In this document: piece after piece, positions 8,025 through 20,621 of the stretch | How the letters are laid out: each line of letters opens with the position of its first letter | How positions within the stretch are numbered: the stretch's first letter is position 1 | Source: Pseudomonas sp. P7548 | Lineage (GTDB): Bacteria; Pseudomonadota; Gammaproteobacteria; Pseudomonadales; Pseudomonadaceae | DNA length: 48,232 nucleotides | Direction of reading: 5' to 3' | Assembly: GCF_013386585.1 (NCBI RefSeq) | Contig: NZ_JACARO010000052.1 | Location: 1 to 48,232, forward strand | The notes under the pieces: generated by a model | What the model saw: the letters and a program-made list of their open reading frames with translations, nothing else | Databases searched by the model: none | Told to the model about the DNA's origin: nothing | Translations under genes and position numbers: made by a program

Positions 8025-8810
8025 ATGGACTCTTCCCCCGTCAAACCCTTGCCCAGTGAGCTGGAGATCCAGCGTGGCCTGGCCCTGGGTGAGTTTCGCG
8101 CCTGGTTCCAACCCAAGTTCTTCATGCACACCGGCCAACTGGCGGGCGTGGAGGCCTTGGTGCGTTGGGAACACCCGGCGCGGGGCGTGCTGTTGCCCGA
8201 AGACTTCCTGGCCGCCGTGCTGGCCTACGACCTGATCGACGACATGTTCAAGCAATTGCTCGAACAGGGGCTGAGCCTGCTCGGCGTGTTGCGCCGCCAG
8301 TCCATAGCGCTGGAGCTGGCGTTCAACCTGCACGCTTCGCAATTGCTCGGTGGCGCCCTGGTCGCTCACATCCAGTGGGCCCTTGGGCAGCACGGGTTTT
8401 CCGGTTCTTCCCTGGTGTTCGAATTTGCCGAGAACGGTTTGCTGAACGCCTCGCCGGCGGTCCAGGAAAACCTGCTGCGCCTGCGTATGCTGGGCTGCGG
8501 CTTGGCCATCGACGACTTCGGCAACGGATTTTCCTCCCTCAAGTTGCTCTGTCAACTGCCCTTCAACCAACTCAAGCTCGACGGTGGCTTTGTGCGCCAC
8601 AGCCCCAGCCTGGTCAGCAGCACCCTGGCACTCTCGCGGTTCCTGGGCATGGGCCTGGTGATCGAGGGCGTCAGCAACCCGCAGATCCGGGACGGCGTGC
8701 TGGCCCTGGGCTGCGAGCTGGGCCAGGGGTTTTACCTGGCGCGGCCCATGGCGGGCTACCGTTTGCTACCTTGGCTGGAAGCGCAGGCGTCCGGCTATTC
8801 AAAGTTCTAA
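8025..8810 (+). CDS. EAL-domain protein, putative c-di-GMP phosphodiesterase
   Basis: A 261-aa stand-alone EAL domain without receiver or membrane segments. The main catalytic positions are present: EALVRW, FNLHASQL (Asn), FEFAEN (Glu), IDDFGNGFSS (Asp-Asp), LKLDGG (Lys), the first Glu of EGVS and GQGF (Gln). The usual EGVE is EGVS, so one conserved Glu is lost. It would break down c-di-GMP in the cytoplasm. It is closely related to the EAL half of the protein at 18590. Its own box lies upstream, and the response regulator gene follows after 63 bases. The ATG at 8025 is used because the domain starts soon after; an upstream in-frame start at 7947 is less likely. Confidence 0.85.
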   Translation: MDSSPVKPLPSELEIQRGLALGEFRAWFQPKFFMHTGQLAGVEALVRWEHPARGVLLPEDFLAAVLAYDLIDDMFKQLLEQGLSLLGVLRRQSIALELAFNLHASQLLGGALVAHIQWALGQHGFSGSSLVFEFAENGLLNASPAVQENLLRLRMLGCGLAIDDFGNGFSSLKLLCQLPFNQLKLDGGFVRHSPSLVSSTLALSRFLGMGLVIEGVSNPQIRDGVLALGCELGQGFYLARPMAGYRLLPWLEAQASGYSKF

Positions 8811-8823
8811 GAAATTTCCTACA
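8808..8823. promoter_or_regulatory. Box 2 of the shared site, upstream of response regulator
   Basis: TAAGAAATTTCCTACA is nearly palindromic and starts on the stop codon of the EAL gene. It shares GAAATTTCCTAC with boxes 1 and 3 and is close to the enterobacterial RcsAB box TAAGAATATTCCTA. It suggests autoregulation of the regulator gene. Confidence 0.6.
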
Positions 8824-8873
8824 CTCAGGTCGCGCTCGTGTATTTTGTGGCGGCGTGTCTCACAGGGGTTGTT

Positions 8874-9500
8874 ATGTTTAAAGCGTTAGTCGTGGACGAT
8901 CATCCGTTTATTCGCTCCTCGGTGAAGATGCTCCTCAAGCAGGAAGGCTTCGAGGTGGTGGCCGAGGCCGACAATGGCGCCGACGCGGTGCAGTTGGCCC
9001 GTGAACACGAGCCTGAACTGATCGTGCTGGATATCGCCATGCCCAAGCTCGATGGCCTGGAAGTGATCGCGCGCATTTGCGGCCTGGGCCTGCGGTGCAA
9101 GATCCTGGTGCTGACCTCGCAGTCGCCGCTGTTCTATTCCATGCGCTGCATGAAGGCCGGCGCGGCGGGGTATATCTCCAAGACCAACGACCTGGATGAG
9201 CTGATCAAGGCGATCAAGGCGGTCATGGGTGGCTACACGTTCTTCCCCAACCTGGCCCACAGCTCGGTGCGCCGCAGTGACGCCGAAACCACCGACCTGG
9301 AATTGATCCAGACCCTGTCCGACCGCGAGCTGACCATTTTGCAGCAGCTGTCCCAGGGCTTGAGCAACAAGGAAATCGGCGACGCGATGCTGCTCAGCAA
9401 CAAGACCATCAGCACCTACAAGACGCGCCTGATCGAGAAGCTCAAGGTCAAATCGGTGGTGTACCTGGCCGATTTCGCCAAGCGCAATAACCTGGTCTGA
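8874..9500 (+). CDS. BvgA/RcsB-like response regulator (NarL/FixJ family)
   Basis: A 208-aa response regulator. The N-terminal receiver has the acidic pair D8-D9, phospho-acceptor D53 in VLDIAMP, Thr in LVLTSQS and Lys in YISKTND. The C-terminal LuxR-type helix-turn-helix is at about 145-205 (LSDRELTILQQLSQGLSNKEIG). ATG at 8874 follows AGGGG by six bases. It ends directly against the kinase start at 9501, so both are translated together. By layout it is the counterpart of BvgA, or of RocA1/RcsB in the P. aeruginosa cupC and cupD systems, and should control the fimbrial genes. The boxes at 7927, 8808 and 13331 are its likely targets. Confidence 0.9.
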   Translation: MFKALVVDDHPFIRSSVKMLLKQEGFEVVAEADNGADAVQLAREHEPELIVLDIAMPKLDGLEVIARICGLGLRCKILVLTSQSPLFYSMRCMKAGAAGYISKTNDLDELIKAIKAVMGGYTFFPNLAHSSVRRSDAETTDLELIQTLSDRELTILQQLSQGLSNKEIGDAMLLSNKTISTYKTRLIEKLKVKSVVYLADFAKRNNLV

Positions 9501-13172
<3,672 letters not shown>

Positions 13173-13330
13173 AAAACCACGGCGCCCAAATTGGCGCCGC
13201 CACACGCCTGTAGTGAGCGAGCTTGCCTCGCGCCCCGGACACCGCGCACTCCCTGAAAAAACACGACACCCGAATTGGGGCGGCTTCGCCACCCGGCGCG
13301 GGGCAAGCCCGCTCACTACAGTGTGTGGTG

Positions 13331-13347
13331 TGGGAAATTTCCTACGT
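13331..13347. promoter_or_regulatory. Box 3 of the shared site, upstream of the pilin gene
   Basis: TGGGAAATTTCCTACGT is identical over 17 bases to the site before the EAL gene. It lies about 160 bases before the pilin start, after the REP cluster. The 160 bases between hold an AT-rich stretch near 13390-13440 but no promoter I can name. Confidence 0.6.
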
Positions 13348-13506
13348 GTTGCGGGGATGGGGACTACATGGTTGGGTAATTCCGAGGCGGAAAATAAATC
13401 ACGTCGACACAGCAGATGCTTTGTTTATTTCAGGCGCGTATCCGGCGCCTGGCAACTCATCCGTGCATGGCGACAGTGATTAAAACTTTCCCCTTGGAGT
13501 TGCACC

Positions 13507-14052
13507 ATGAAGATCAAAGCCCTCTCGCTCGCAGCCCTGGTTTGCGCCACCGGCGCCCAGTTCGCCAATGCTGCCGATGGCACTATCAATTTCAACGGTG
13601 AGCTGGTCAACCAGACCTGCACCATCGCCGTTGACGGTGTTGTCAGCCCGGCCGTCGCTACCGTGACCCTGCCGACCATCTCTACCGGCCTGCTGACCGC
13701 TGCCGGCCAGGCCGAAGGCCGTACCGGTTTCAACATCCAGTTGAGCAACTGCGTCGGTTCTGCCGCCACGGCTGCGGCGTTCTTCAACTCGGGCGCCACT
13801 GTGGACCCGGTCACCGGCAACTTGAACAACATGACCGGCACCGCCACCAATGTGCAGCTGCAACTGGTCGACGCCCAAGGCGGCGCGGTGATCCAGGCCG
13901 GTAACACCAACCAGCTCACCCGCACCACCCGCAACACCATCGACGCCAGCGGCACGGCGAACATGCCGTACGCCGTGCAGTACTTCGCCACCGGCACCAC
14001 CACCGCCGGCACCGTGGTCAGCTCCATCACGTACAACGTCGACTACCAGTAA
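13507..14052 (+). CDS. Major fimbrial subunit, type 1 pilin family
   Basis: A 181-aa secreted pilin. The signal peptide ends at about residue 22 (FANA). The mature start ADGTINFNGELVNQTC is typical, and C38 and C82 form the usual disulfide pair. The C-terminus ends in the beta-zipper motif with penultimate Tyr (YNVDYQ), needed for chaperone recognition and donor-strand exchange. GGAG lies seven bases before the ATG. First gene of pilin-chaperone-usher-adhesin, the cup layout of Pseudomonas, so it should be the rod subunit. Confidence 0.92.
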   Translation: MKIKALSLAALVCATGAQFANAADGTINFNGELVNQTCTIAVDGVVSPAVATVTLPTISTGLLTAAGQAEGRTGFNIQLSNCVGSAATAAAFFNSGATVDPVTGNLNNMTGTATNVQLQLVDAQGGAVIQAGNTNQLTRTTRNTIDASGTANMPYAVQYFATGTTTAGTVVSSITYNVDYQ

Positions 14053-14114
14053 GCCCCAGTCACATCTGCGCGCGGCCTGTGCGGCGCGCCGATGTGCGGC
14101 TGATGAGGTGTGTT

Positions 14115-14852
14115 ATGTCCTGCCTGAAAATGCTCCGCCGTAGCGCATGTGTGGCCCTCGCCACGTTGGTCTGTTCCCAGGCCATGGCCGGTGTGGTGAT
14201 CACCGGCACCCGTTTGGTCTACCCCGCGGGCCAGAAGGAAATCACCGTCAAATTGAACAACAACGGGATGCACCCCGCGCTGGTCCAGGCCTGGGTGGAT
14301 ACCGGTGATATCAACGCCAGTCCCACCAGTTCCAAGGCACCGTTCGTGCTGTCGCCGCCGGTGTCGCGCATCGACCCGAGCAAGGGCCAGAGCCTGCGCC
14401 TGATGTTCACCGGCGCGCCGTTGGCCAGCGATAAAGAGTCGGTGTACTGGCTCAACATCCTGGAAATCCCGCCCAAGGCCGATGGCCCGGTGGACCTCAA
14501 TATGCTGCAGATGGCGTTTCGCTCGCGGATCAAGATTTTCTACCGCCCCGATGGCCTGCCGGGCAGTGCCACCGAGGCACCCGCCGGGCTGCAATGGAAG
14601 GTCGTCCCGCAGGGCCAGGGCTATGCGCTGCAGGCCTACAACCCGAGCGCGTTCCATGTGTCGCTGGTGGAACTGACCCTCGCGACCGGCAACCAGCGCT
14701 TCGACGGTGAGAACGGCATGGTCGACCCGGGTGCGACCCGCGTGTTTGCGGTCAATGGCCTCAAGGCCTTGCCCGGCGCAGGCCAGGTCGAGTTCAACGC
14801 CATCAACGATTACGGCGCCCTGATGCCGATGCAACAACCGCTCAAGCCCTGA
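14115..14852 (+). CDS. Periplasmic pilus assembly chaperone (PapD-like)
   Basis: A 245-aa chaperone of the PapD/CupB2 class. A signal peptide (to about residue 25, SQAMA) is followed by two Ig-like domains. The conserved subunit-binding Arg (TRLVYP) and Lys (SRIKIFYRP) are present. It would cap subunits in the periplasm and deliver them to the usher. ATG at 14115 has GAGG upstream; an upstream in-frame start at 14079 is less likely because it would bury the signal peptide. It follows the pilin by 62 bases. Confidence 0.92.
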   Translation: MSCLKMLRRSACVALATLVCSQAMAGVVITGTRLVYPAGQKEITVKLNNNGMHPALVQAWVDTGDINASPTSSKAPFVLSPPVSRIDPSKGQSLRLMFTGAPLASDKESVYWLNILEIPPKADGPVDLNMLQMAFRSRIKIFYRPDGLPGSATEAPAGLQWKVVPQGQGYALQAYNPSAFHVSLVELTLATGNQRFDGENGMVDPGATRVFAVNGLKALPGAGQVEFNAINDYGALMPMQQPLKP

Positions 14853-14878
14853 CTCCCATCGCGCACGAGTAACTGACC

Positions 14879-17449
14879 ATGACTATTCCAGGCCTGGGCC
14901 ACGGCCCGCAGGCGCAACCGCGCTTTGCCCTCAACCCGCTCGCAGTGGGTGTCATCACCGCGCTGGTAGGGTGCCTGGCGCCGTCGGCGTGGGCTGAAGA
15001 CGTGCAGTTCAACGACGCCTTCCTGCCCGAGGACTCCCGCAGCCTCGACCTCACCGCGTACCAGAAGAGCAACCCGGTGCTGCCGGGTGACTATCGGGCG
15101 GACGTGGCGGTCAACGGCAACCTGGTCAGCCGTCAGGACATCCGTATCAACGCCGATGCCGACGGCAGCCACCCCGTGGTGTGTTTCAACAGCGGCCTGC
15201 TGCAACTGATTGGCGTGGACATGCACAAGCTGTCGGCCCACGCGAGCGCCGCCCTGGAGAGCGGCGCCACGTGCCTGGACCTGGGCCAGTTGATCGAAGG
15301 CGCCACCGCGACCTTTTCGCCGGACAACCAGCAGTTGGATATCAGCATTCCGCAGGTGGCCTTGCGCCGGGACGCCCGTGGGTATGTCAGCCCTGAACTG
15401 TGGGACCGTGGCGTCACGGCCGGCACCTTGAGCTACACCTTCAACGCCAACCACAATAAGACCGACTTCGGCACCTACGACTCGGCCTACCTGGGCCTGA
15501 ATGCCGGCTTGAACCTGGGCGACTGGCGCCTGCGCCACAACGGCTCGCTCAATTGGCAGAAGGACGCGGGCCAGGATTACCAGACCCTCAACACCTACGC
15601 CCAGCGCGACGTGACAAGCCTGCAAAGCCAGCTGACCGTGGGCGAGGCCAATACCAGTGGCGAGATCTTCGACACCCTGGCCTATCGCGGCGTGCAGCTG
15701 GGCACCGATGACCGTATGTTGCCCGAATCCCAGCGCGGCTACGCACCGGTGATCCGAGGCATTGCCCGCACCGGGGCACGGGTGGCGGTGCGCCAGGCCG
15801 GCAACCTGCTCTACGAAACCACGGTGGCGCCGGGCGCCTTCGTGATCGACGACCTATACGCCACCGGCTATGGCGGCGACCTGGACGTGACCGTGTACGA
15901 GGCCGATGGCAGCGAACAACGCTTTGTCGTGCCTTACGCCGCCACCGCCCAATTGCTGCGCCCTGGCACCTCGCGCTTCAGCGTGACCGCCGGTGAAACC
16001 CGCAGCAACTACCTCGACCGCCAGGCCAGGCTGGTGCAAGGCACCTACCAACTGGGCCTGAGCAATATCTTCACCGGCTACGGCGGCGTACAGGGCAGCG
16101 ACGACTATCGCGCGCTGCTCGGCGGGTTGGCGTTCGGCACGCCGATTGGCGCCATGGCCGTGGACGTGACCCAGGCCCAGACCGACCTCAAGAGCGGCCA
16201 GGCCAAAGGGCAGAGCGTGCGCATGAGCTACAGCAAGAACATCCTCAGCACCGGCAGCAACTTCGCCGTGGCGGCCACGCGTTTTTCCACCCAGGACTAC
16301 CTGGATTTCACCAACGCGATGCAACTGCTGGACGCCGAGCGCACGGGCCTGGATACCAGCCTGTTCGGGCGCCCGCGCAGCCGTGTGTCGCTTACCGCCA
16401 ACCAGAGCCTCGGCCCGTGGGGCCAGGTGGCGTTCAGCGGCTTTACCCAGAATTACTGGAACCAGCCGGGCCGCGATGTGCAATACCAGTTCAGCTACAG
16501 CAAGCAGGTGCGCCAGGTCAGCTATGGCATCAGTGCCAACCGCAGCCGTGTCGGCCTGGGCGAGATGGACACCAGCCTGTTGTTCACCGTGAGCATGCCC
16601 CTGGAGTTCGGCAAGTCCACCCGTCAGCCGCAACTGTCGGCGCGGGTCATGCGTGACACCCAGGGCACCTACAGCGAGCAGGCGACCCTCAGCGGCACCG
16701 CTGGCGAGGATCGTCAGTATCAATACAGCCTCACCGGTGGCCATGAAGGCGCCAGCGGTGCCAACAGCACCTCGGTCAACGGCCAATACATCGGGCCCAA
16801 GGCGGTTGTCGGCGGCACGGTCAGCCGTGGGCAGGGCTACGACAGCCTGTCGCTGAACGCCAGCGGCAGCGTGGTGGCCCACCCCGAGGGGGTGACGTTT
16901 ACCCCGTATCGCGGCGAAACCATGGCCGTGATCAGCGCCCCAGGTGCCCAGGGCGCCAAGGTGGTCGGCTTCCCGGGTCTCAAGCTCGATGGCCGGGGCA
17001 ATGCGGTGGTGCCTTACCTGCGCCCCTATGAATTGAACGAAGTGGCGATCGACCCGATCGGCTCTTCCCTGGACGTGGAGCTCACCGAAACCAGCCAGCA
17101 AGTCGCGCCGCGTGCCGGTGCGGTGGTGGCCCTCAAGTACGGCACCAGCACCGGTGAAGCCCTGTTGCTCAACGTGACGCTCACCGATGGCAGTGCGCTG
17201 CCGTTCGGCGCCAGCGTGACCGATGACCGGGGCGTGTCCGTGGGCGTGGTGGGGCAGGGTGGTCAGCTGTATGCGCGGGTCAAGGACGATGCACGGCGTT
17301 TGTTGATCAGTTGGGGAACCAAGGCCGGCCAGCAGTGTGCGTTGCCGCTGCCCGCCGGCAAAAGTGACGGCCAGCAACTGCGCCAGCTGGATGTGGTGTG
17401 TGCGGCGCCAACGGACATGTCGCGGCTCAACGCTGCGCGGTCGAACTGA
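14879..17449 (+). CDS. Outer membrane fimbrial usher (PapC/FimD-like)
   Basis: An 856-aa usher of normal length. A long signal peptide (about 1-39, APSAWA) leads to the N-terminal chaperone-binding domain (VQFNDAFL), the 24-strand beta-barrel with plug, and two C-terminal domains that end with a Cys pair (QQCALPLP and DVVCAAP). It secretes and assembles fimbrial subunits across the outer membrane. It lies 26 bases after the chaperone gene. Confidence 0.93.
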   Translation: MTIPGLGHGPQAQPRFALNPLAVGVITALVGCLAPSAWAEDVQFNDAFLPEDSRSLDLTAYQKSNPVLPGDYRADVAVNGNLVSRQDIRINADADGSHPVVCFNSGLLQLIGVDMHKLSAHASAALESGATCLDLGQLIEGATATFSPDNQQLDISIPQVALRRDARGYVSPELWDRGVTAGTLSYTFNANHNKTDFGTYDSAYLGLNAGLNLGDWRLRHNGSLNWQKDAGQDYQTLNTYAQRDVTSLQSQLTVGEANTSGEIFDTLAYRGVQLGTDDRMLPESQRGYAPVIRGIARTGARVAVRQAGNLLYETTVAPGAFVIDDLYATGYGGDLDVTVYEADGSEQRFVVPYAATAQLLRPGTSRFSVTAGETRSNYLDRQARLVQGTYQLGLSNIFTGYGGVQGSDDYRALLGGLAFGTPIGAMAVDVTQAQTDLKSGQAKGQSVRMSYSKNILSTGSNFAVAATRFSTQDYLDFTNAMQLLDAERTGLDTSLFGRPRSRVSLTANQSLGPWGQVAFSGFTQNYWNQPGRDVQYQFSYSKQVRQVSYGISANRSRVGLGEMDTSLLFTVSMPLEFGKSTRQPQLSARVMRDTQGTYSEQATLSGTAGEDRQYQYSLTGGHEGASGANSTSVNGQYIGPKAVVGGTVSRGQGYDSLSLNASGSVVAHPEGVTFTPYRGETMAVISAPGAQGAKVVGFPGLKLDGRGNAVVPYLRPYELNEVAIDPIGSSLDVELTETSQQVAPRAGAVVALKYGTSTGEALLLNVTLTDGSALPFGASVTDDRGVSVGVVGQGGQLYARVKDDARRLLISWGTKAGQQCALPLPAGKSDGQQLRQLDVVCAAPTDMSRLNAARSN

Positions 17450-17461
17450 TTCGGAGGTTAT

Positions 17462-18580
17462 ATGAAGTCTGTATTGGCCATTCTGGCGTGTGTGTTGAGT
17501 GTGTTCGGCAGCCAGGTTTCGTTCGCCGCCGTGTGCCGCTTTTCGGACGACAACCCGTTGGGCAACCGGGGAGTGACCGCCACCATGCCGTTGTTGGGGA
17601 CGAACATTACGGTGGGTCGTGATGTGCCCTTGGGGGCCGAGGTGTATCGCCAGACGTTCGCTCCCGCCAGCGTCATCAAAACCACGTGCAACGACATCAG
17701 CACCTACGCGATTGAACGCAACTTCTTCACCCGCACGCCGATGCCGTTGAGCAGTTGGTCGTCGGGGCCCTATGCCGGGAAAATCTATGAAAGTGGCGTG
17801 CCCGGGATCGGCATCGTGGTGACGCATGGCAATGATGCCGTGCCCTATGACTGGAACTGGATGAACTGCACCAATTGGACCGTCACCTGCATCGTTTCGA
17901 TGGGCACGGGGACGCTCTCGTTCACGGTTCTTTTCATCAAGACCGGGCCTGTGTCTGCGGGTGTCGTCAATGGCAGCAACATCCCATCGCCGGGTCGCAA
18001 CCTGATCACCGACCTGACGATGGACATGATCCGTCTCAACTTCTCCGGCAGCATCAATATCGTCTCGCGCACCTGCGCCACGCCGGACGTCGCGGTGCCC
18101 ATGGGCAGCCATCAACTCAGTGAGTTTTCCGGGCGCAACACCTTCACGCCCTGGAAGGATTTCTCCATTGCCCTGAACAACTGCCCGGCGTTCAACGGCT
18201 ACTACCAGAGCAGTGGGCCGACCTGGACCAGCGATGGCGGCAGCGGCCTGGTGGGCAACCTGGACTCGCGCAAGAGCAACGTACTGCGGGTGCGCATCGA
18301 CCCGACGCTGGCGGCGGTCAACCCCACTCAAGGCATTTTGAACGTCAACCCCAGTGCGCCCGGCGACAGCCCGGCCGCTACCGGTGTGGGAGTGCAGGTG
18401 GCCGACAGTCACGGCACGCCCTTGCCCCTGGCCACCTTGCGTGCCAGTGGTATCACACCGCGTGCCGATGAAGGGGCCAGCTATTCCATACCGCTCAAGG
18501 CCCGCTACATCCAGACCGAAGACCGCATCACGGCCGGTCCGGCGAATGCCACCGCCACCTTCACCATTGACTATTACTGA
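17462..18580 (+). CDS. Fimbrial tip adhesin, two-domain
   Basis: A 372-aa secreted protein with a signal peptide (about 1-22). It has an N-terminal receptor-binding region with several Cys and many aromatic residues (DWNWMNCTNWT) and a C-terminal pilin domain ending in ATFTIDYY. The length and the fused pilin domain fit a tip adhesin, like FimH or the CupB6/CupC adhesins. GGAGG precedes the ATG by five bases. It is the last structural gene of the run; the REC-EAL gene follows after only 9 bases, so they are co-transcribed. Ligand unknown. Confidence 0.82.
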   Translation: MKSVLAILACVLSVFGSQVSFAAVCRFSDDNPLGNRGVTATMPLLGTNITVGRDVPLGAEVYRQTFAPASVIKTTCNDISTYAIERNFFTRTPMPLSSWSSGPYAGKIYESGVPGIGIVVTHGNDAVPYDWNWMNCTNWTVTCIVSMGTGTLSFTVLFIKTGPVSAGVVNGSNIPSPGRNLITDLTMDMIRLNFSGSINIVSRTCATPDVAVPMGSHQLSEFSGRNTFTPWKDFSIALNNCPAFNGYYQSSGPTWTSDGGSGLVGNLDSRKSNVLRVRIDPTLAAVNPTQGILNVNPSAPGDSPAATGVGVQVADSHGTPLPLATLRASGITPRADEGASYSIPLKARYIQTEDRITAGPANATATFTIDYY

Positions 18581-18589
18581 GGCTTTTTC

Positions 18590-19801
18590 ATGTCATTTCT
18601 ACCGCTGCGGGTCCTGGTACTAGAGGACCACCTGTTCCAACGTTCCGTGGCCGTCAGCTTGTTGAAGCAACTGGGCTGTGGCGAAGTGCTGGAAGCCGCC
18701 AATGGCGACGAGGCCCTGGTGGCGCTGCACCGCGCCGGCCGCGTGGATGTGGTGGTGTGTGACTTGCAAATGGATGGCATGGACGGCCTGGAGTTTATCC
18801 AGCGCATCAGTGCCACCGGGCAGGTGGGCGCGATCATCGTCAGCAGTGGCCTGCCCTGGGATGTGCGCCGCGCGGTGCGCCAGATGGGGGCGTTGCTGGG
18901 GGTGAACATGCTCGGGGATATTGGCAAGCCGTTGCAGGCCGAAGCCCTGCAGCCATTGCTGGAACTCGCGTTGAGCCAGCGCCCGGTGGTCCCTGACGTG
19001 CAGTCGCCGCTGGACATCGCCGATGAACCGCAGGTACGCCAGGCCATTCTCGACCAGCAACTGGAGGCCTGGTACCAGCCCAAGTTCGACCTGCAGACCG
19101 GTGCCGTGCTCGGGGTGGAAGTGTTGGCGCGCTGGAACCACCCGTTCAAGGGGGTGCAGTCGCCTGCGGTGTTTTTGCCGGCGATGGAAAAAGCCGGCCT
19201 GATGGACGAACTGCTGTTTGCCCTGATGCGCCAGGGCCTGTCCTTGCAACGTCAGGCCAAGGGCCAGGGGTTGAGCCTGGACCTGGCGTTCAACCTGCAC
19301 GCAGCGCAGTTGGCCGATGCCGGCTTGACCGCCCATATCAAGGGCCTGCTCAGTGCCTACCAGGCACCCTGCGCAGGCATCACCTTTGAACTCACCGAGA
19401 GCGGCCTGCTGGAAGTGCCTGCCGTGTCCCTGGAAAACCTGGTGCGCCTGCGCATGCTCGGTTGCCGCCTGTCCATCGATGATTTCGGTGCCGGGTTTTC
19501 CTCGTTGCAGCGCCTGTGCCAGTTGCCGTTCAACGAGATCAAGCTCGACGCCGAATTCGTCCGTGGCCTGGCCCATGAGCCACGCTGCCGCGCGGTGATC
19601 GGCAGCACCCTGGCCCTGGGCAAGACCCTGGACATGTCGGTGGTGGTGGAGGGTATCGAAACCGCCGAGCAGCACCAGCAACTGTTGGAACTGGGCTGCA
19701 CCCAGGGCCAGGGCTACTGGCATGCACGGCCGATGCAGGGCGCCGACCTGTTGCGCCTGCTGCAAGGCAACGCGCAACTGCGCCGCTGGAGCCAGCCATG
19801 A
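18590..19801 (+). CDS. RocR/PvrR-like response regulator with EAL output
   Basis: A 403-aa REC-EAL protein. The receiver has E12-D13 and the phospho-acceptor D58 (VCDLQMDG). The EAL domain (about 150-395) keeps the catalytic set: EVLARW, FNLHAAQL, FELTES, IDDFGAGFSS, IKLDAEF, EGIET and GQGYW. It should be an active, phosphorylation-controlled c-di-GMP phosphodiesterase. In P. aeruginosa, RocR and PvrR oppose fimbrial expression in the cupC and cupD systems. Here the gene is inside the fimbrial transcript, 9 bases after the adhesin, and overlaps the next gene by 4 bases (ATGA). Confidence 0.92.
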   Translation: MSFLPLRVLVLEDHLFQRSVAVSLLKQLGCGEVLEAANGDEALVALHRAGRVDVVVCDLQMDGMDGLEFIQRISATGQVGAIIVSSGLPWDVRRAVRQMGALLGVNMLGDIGKPLQAEALQPLLELALSQRPVVPDVQSPLDIADEPQVRQAILDQQLEAWYQPKFDLQTGAVLGVEVLARWNHPFKGVQSPAVFLPAMEKAGLMDELLFALMRQGLSLQRQAKGQGLSLDLAFNLHAAQLADAGLTAHIKGLLSAYQAPCAGITFELTESGLLEVPAVSLENLVRLRMLGCRLSIDDFGAGFSSLQRLCQLPFNEIKLDAEFVRGLAHEPRCRAVIGSTLALGKTLDMSVVVEGIETAEQHQQLLELGCTQGQGYWHARPMQGADLLRLLQGNAQLRRWSQP

Positions 19802-20082
19802 TCAATAAAGCCCTGCGCATCATGATCGCCGACCCGCAGCACCACCAGCGCCTGCGCCTGGAACAGGACTTCAATCGCCAGGGCTATTACGCCATTGCGC
19901 CGGTGTCGAGCCTGGATGAAATGCTCACGCTGCTCGATTATGGCGGCCTGGGCTTTGACCTGGTGCTGGTGAATGCCAGCCTGGCCGCGAGCGAGCGTTT
20001 TGACCTGTCGGCCTATTGCCTGGAGCACCCACGGGTGGGCCAGGCGTTGATCTACGCGGTGCCCCAGCGACAAACGGCCTAA
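19798..20082 (+). CDS. Small REC-like protein lacking the phospho-acceptor Asp
   Basis: A 94-aa protein starting inside the stop of the REC-EAL gene (ATGA overlap). Its start (LRIMIADPQHHQRLRLEQDF) and the middle (GFDLVLVNASL) follow the pattern of the first three strands of a receiver domain, but the residue where Asp should be is Asn. The C-terminal half with the Thr and Lys switch residues is absent. It cannot be phosphorylated in the normal way. It could be a decoy, a dimerisation partner, or a decaying gene. The translational coupling argues that it is made. Confidence 0.65.
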   Translation: MINKALRIMIADPQHHQRLRLEQDFNRQGYYAIAPVSSLDEMLTLLDYGGLGFDLVLVNASLAASERFDLSAYCLEHPRVGQALIYAVPQRQTA

Positions 20083-20137
20083 AGTCCGAGCCGTCGTGGA
20101 CGACTACCTTCTTAACTACACAAGAAGGAGCGTCGGC

Positions 20138-20497
20138 ATGAACCTCAAGCGTTTGTCATTGGTTACCGGCTTTCTTGCGGTGTGGGCGGGAAACTGCATG
20201 GCCGCCTCCTCGGGTGTCATTCAGTTTCACGGGAGCATTGTCGAGCCTGGCTGTGTGCCGGACGCACCGGGCGGCGCCGCAATGCTGTTGAAAAACTGCC
20301 CGCAAGCGTCTCGCGGTAGCCAGTTCGACGTACAACCTGCCCGTAGCGTCCAGGCGCTGGGCAACGCTGCGGTCAACGTCAAGCTGGTGACGGACAGCGG
20401 CGAGGGGCGTTATTACGACCAGCGGTATGTGCTGGTGGATTCACGGGGCAAGCCCATTCAATCGGGGGCCTACGTGGTCACCATGACCGCACCCTGA
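20138..20497 (+). CDS. Small secreted pilin-like protein
   Basis: A 119-aa protein with a signal peptide (about 1-22, NCMA). The mature start SSGVIQFHGSIVEPGC has the consensus of type 1 pilins, and a second Cys follows (LKNCP). The mature part, about 97 residues, is shorter than a normal pilin and ends without the penultimate Tyr. AAGGAG lies eight bases before the ATG, better than the in-frame start at 20096. It follows the fimbrial locus on the same strand and may be a minor or terminating subunit, or a regulator of assembly. Function is an inference. Confidence 0.7.
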   Translation: MNLKRLSLVTGFLAVWAGNCMAASSGVIQFHGSIVEPGCVPDAPGGAAMLLKNCPQASRGSQFDVQPARSVQALGNAAVNVKLVTDSGEGRYYDQRYVLVDSRGKPIQSGAYVVTMTAP

Positions 20498-20621
20498 GGA
20501 CGGTTGAGGTTATTTTGAGCCGGATGAGCGTCAACAACCGGGCCGCAAACCTATAGAATGCTCGGCGGCGGCGCTTGTCCTGGGCGGCCGCTTGATCATC
20601 GCCAGAGTACCGCGCCCTTCA

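Noticed and set aside
13173..13506. Possible small ORFs in the gap before the pilin gene
   Set aside because: They lie on REP sequence and lack ribosome sites and family features.
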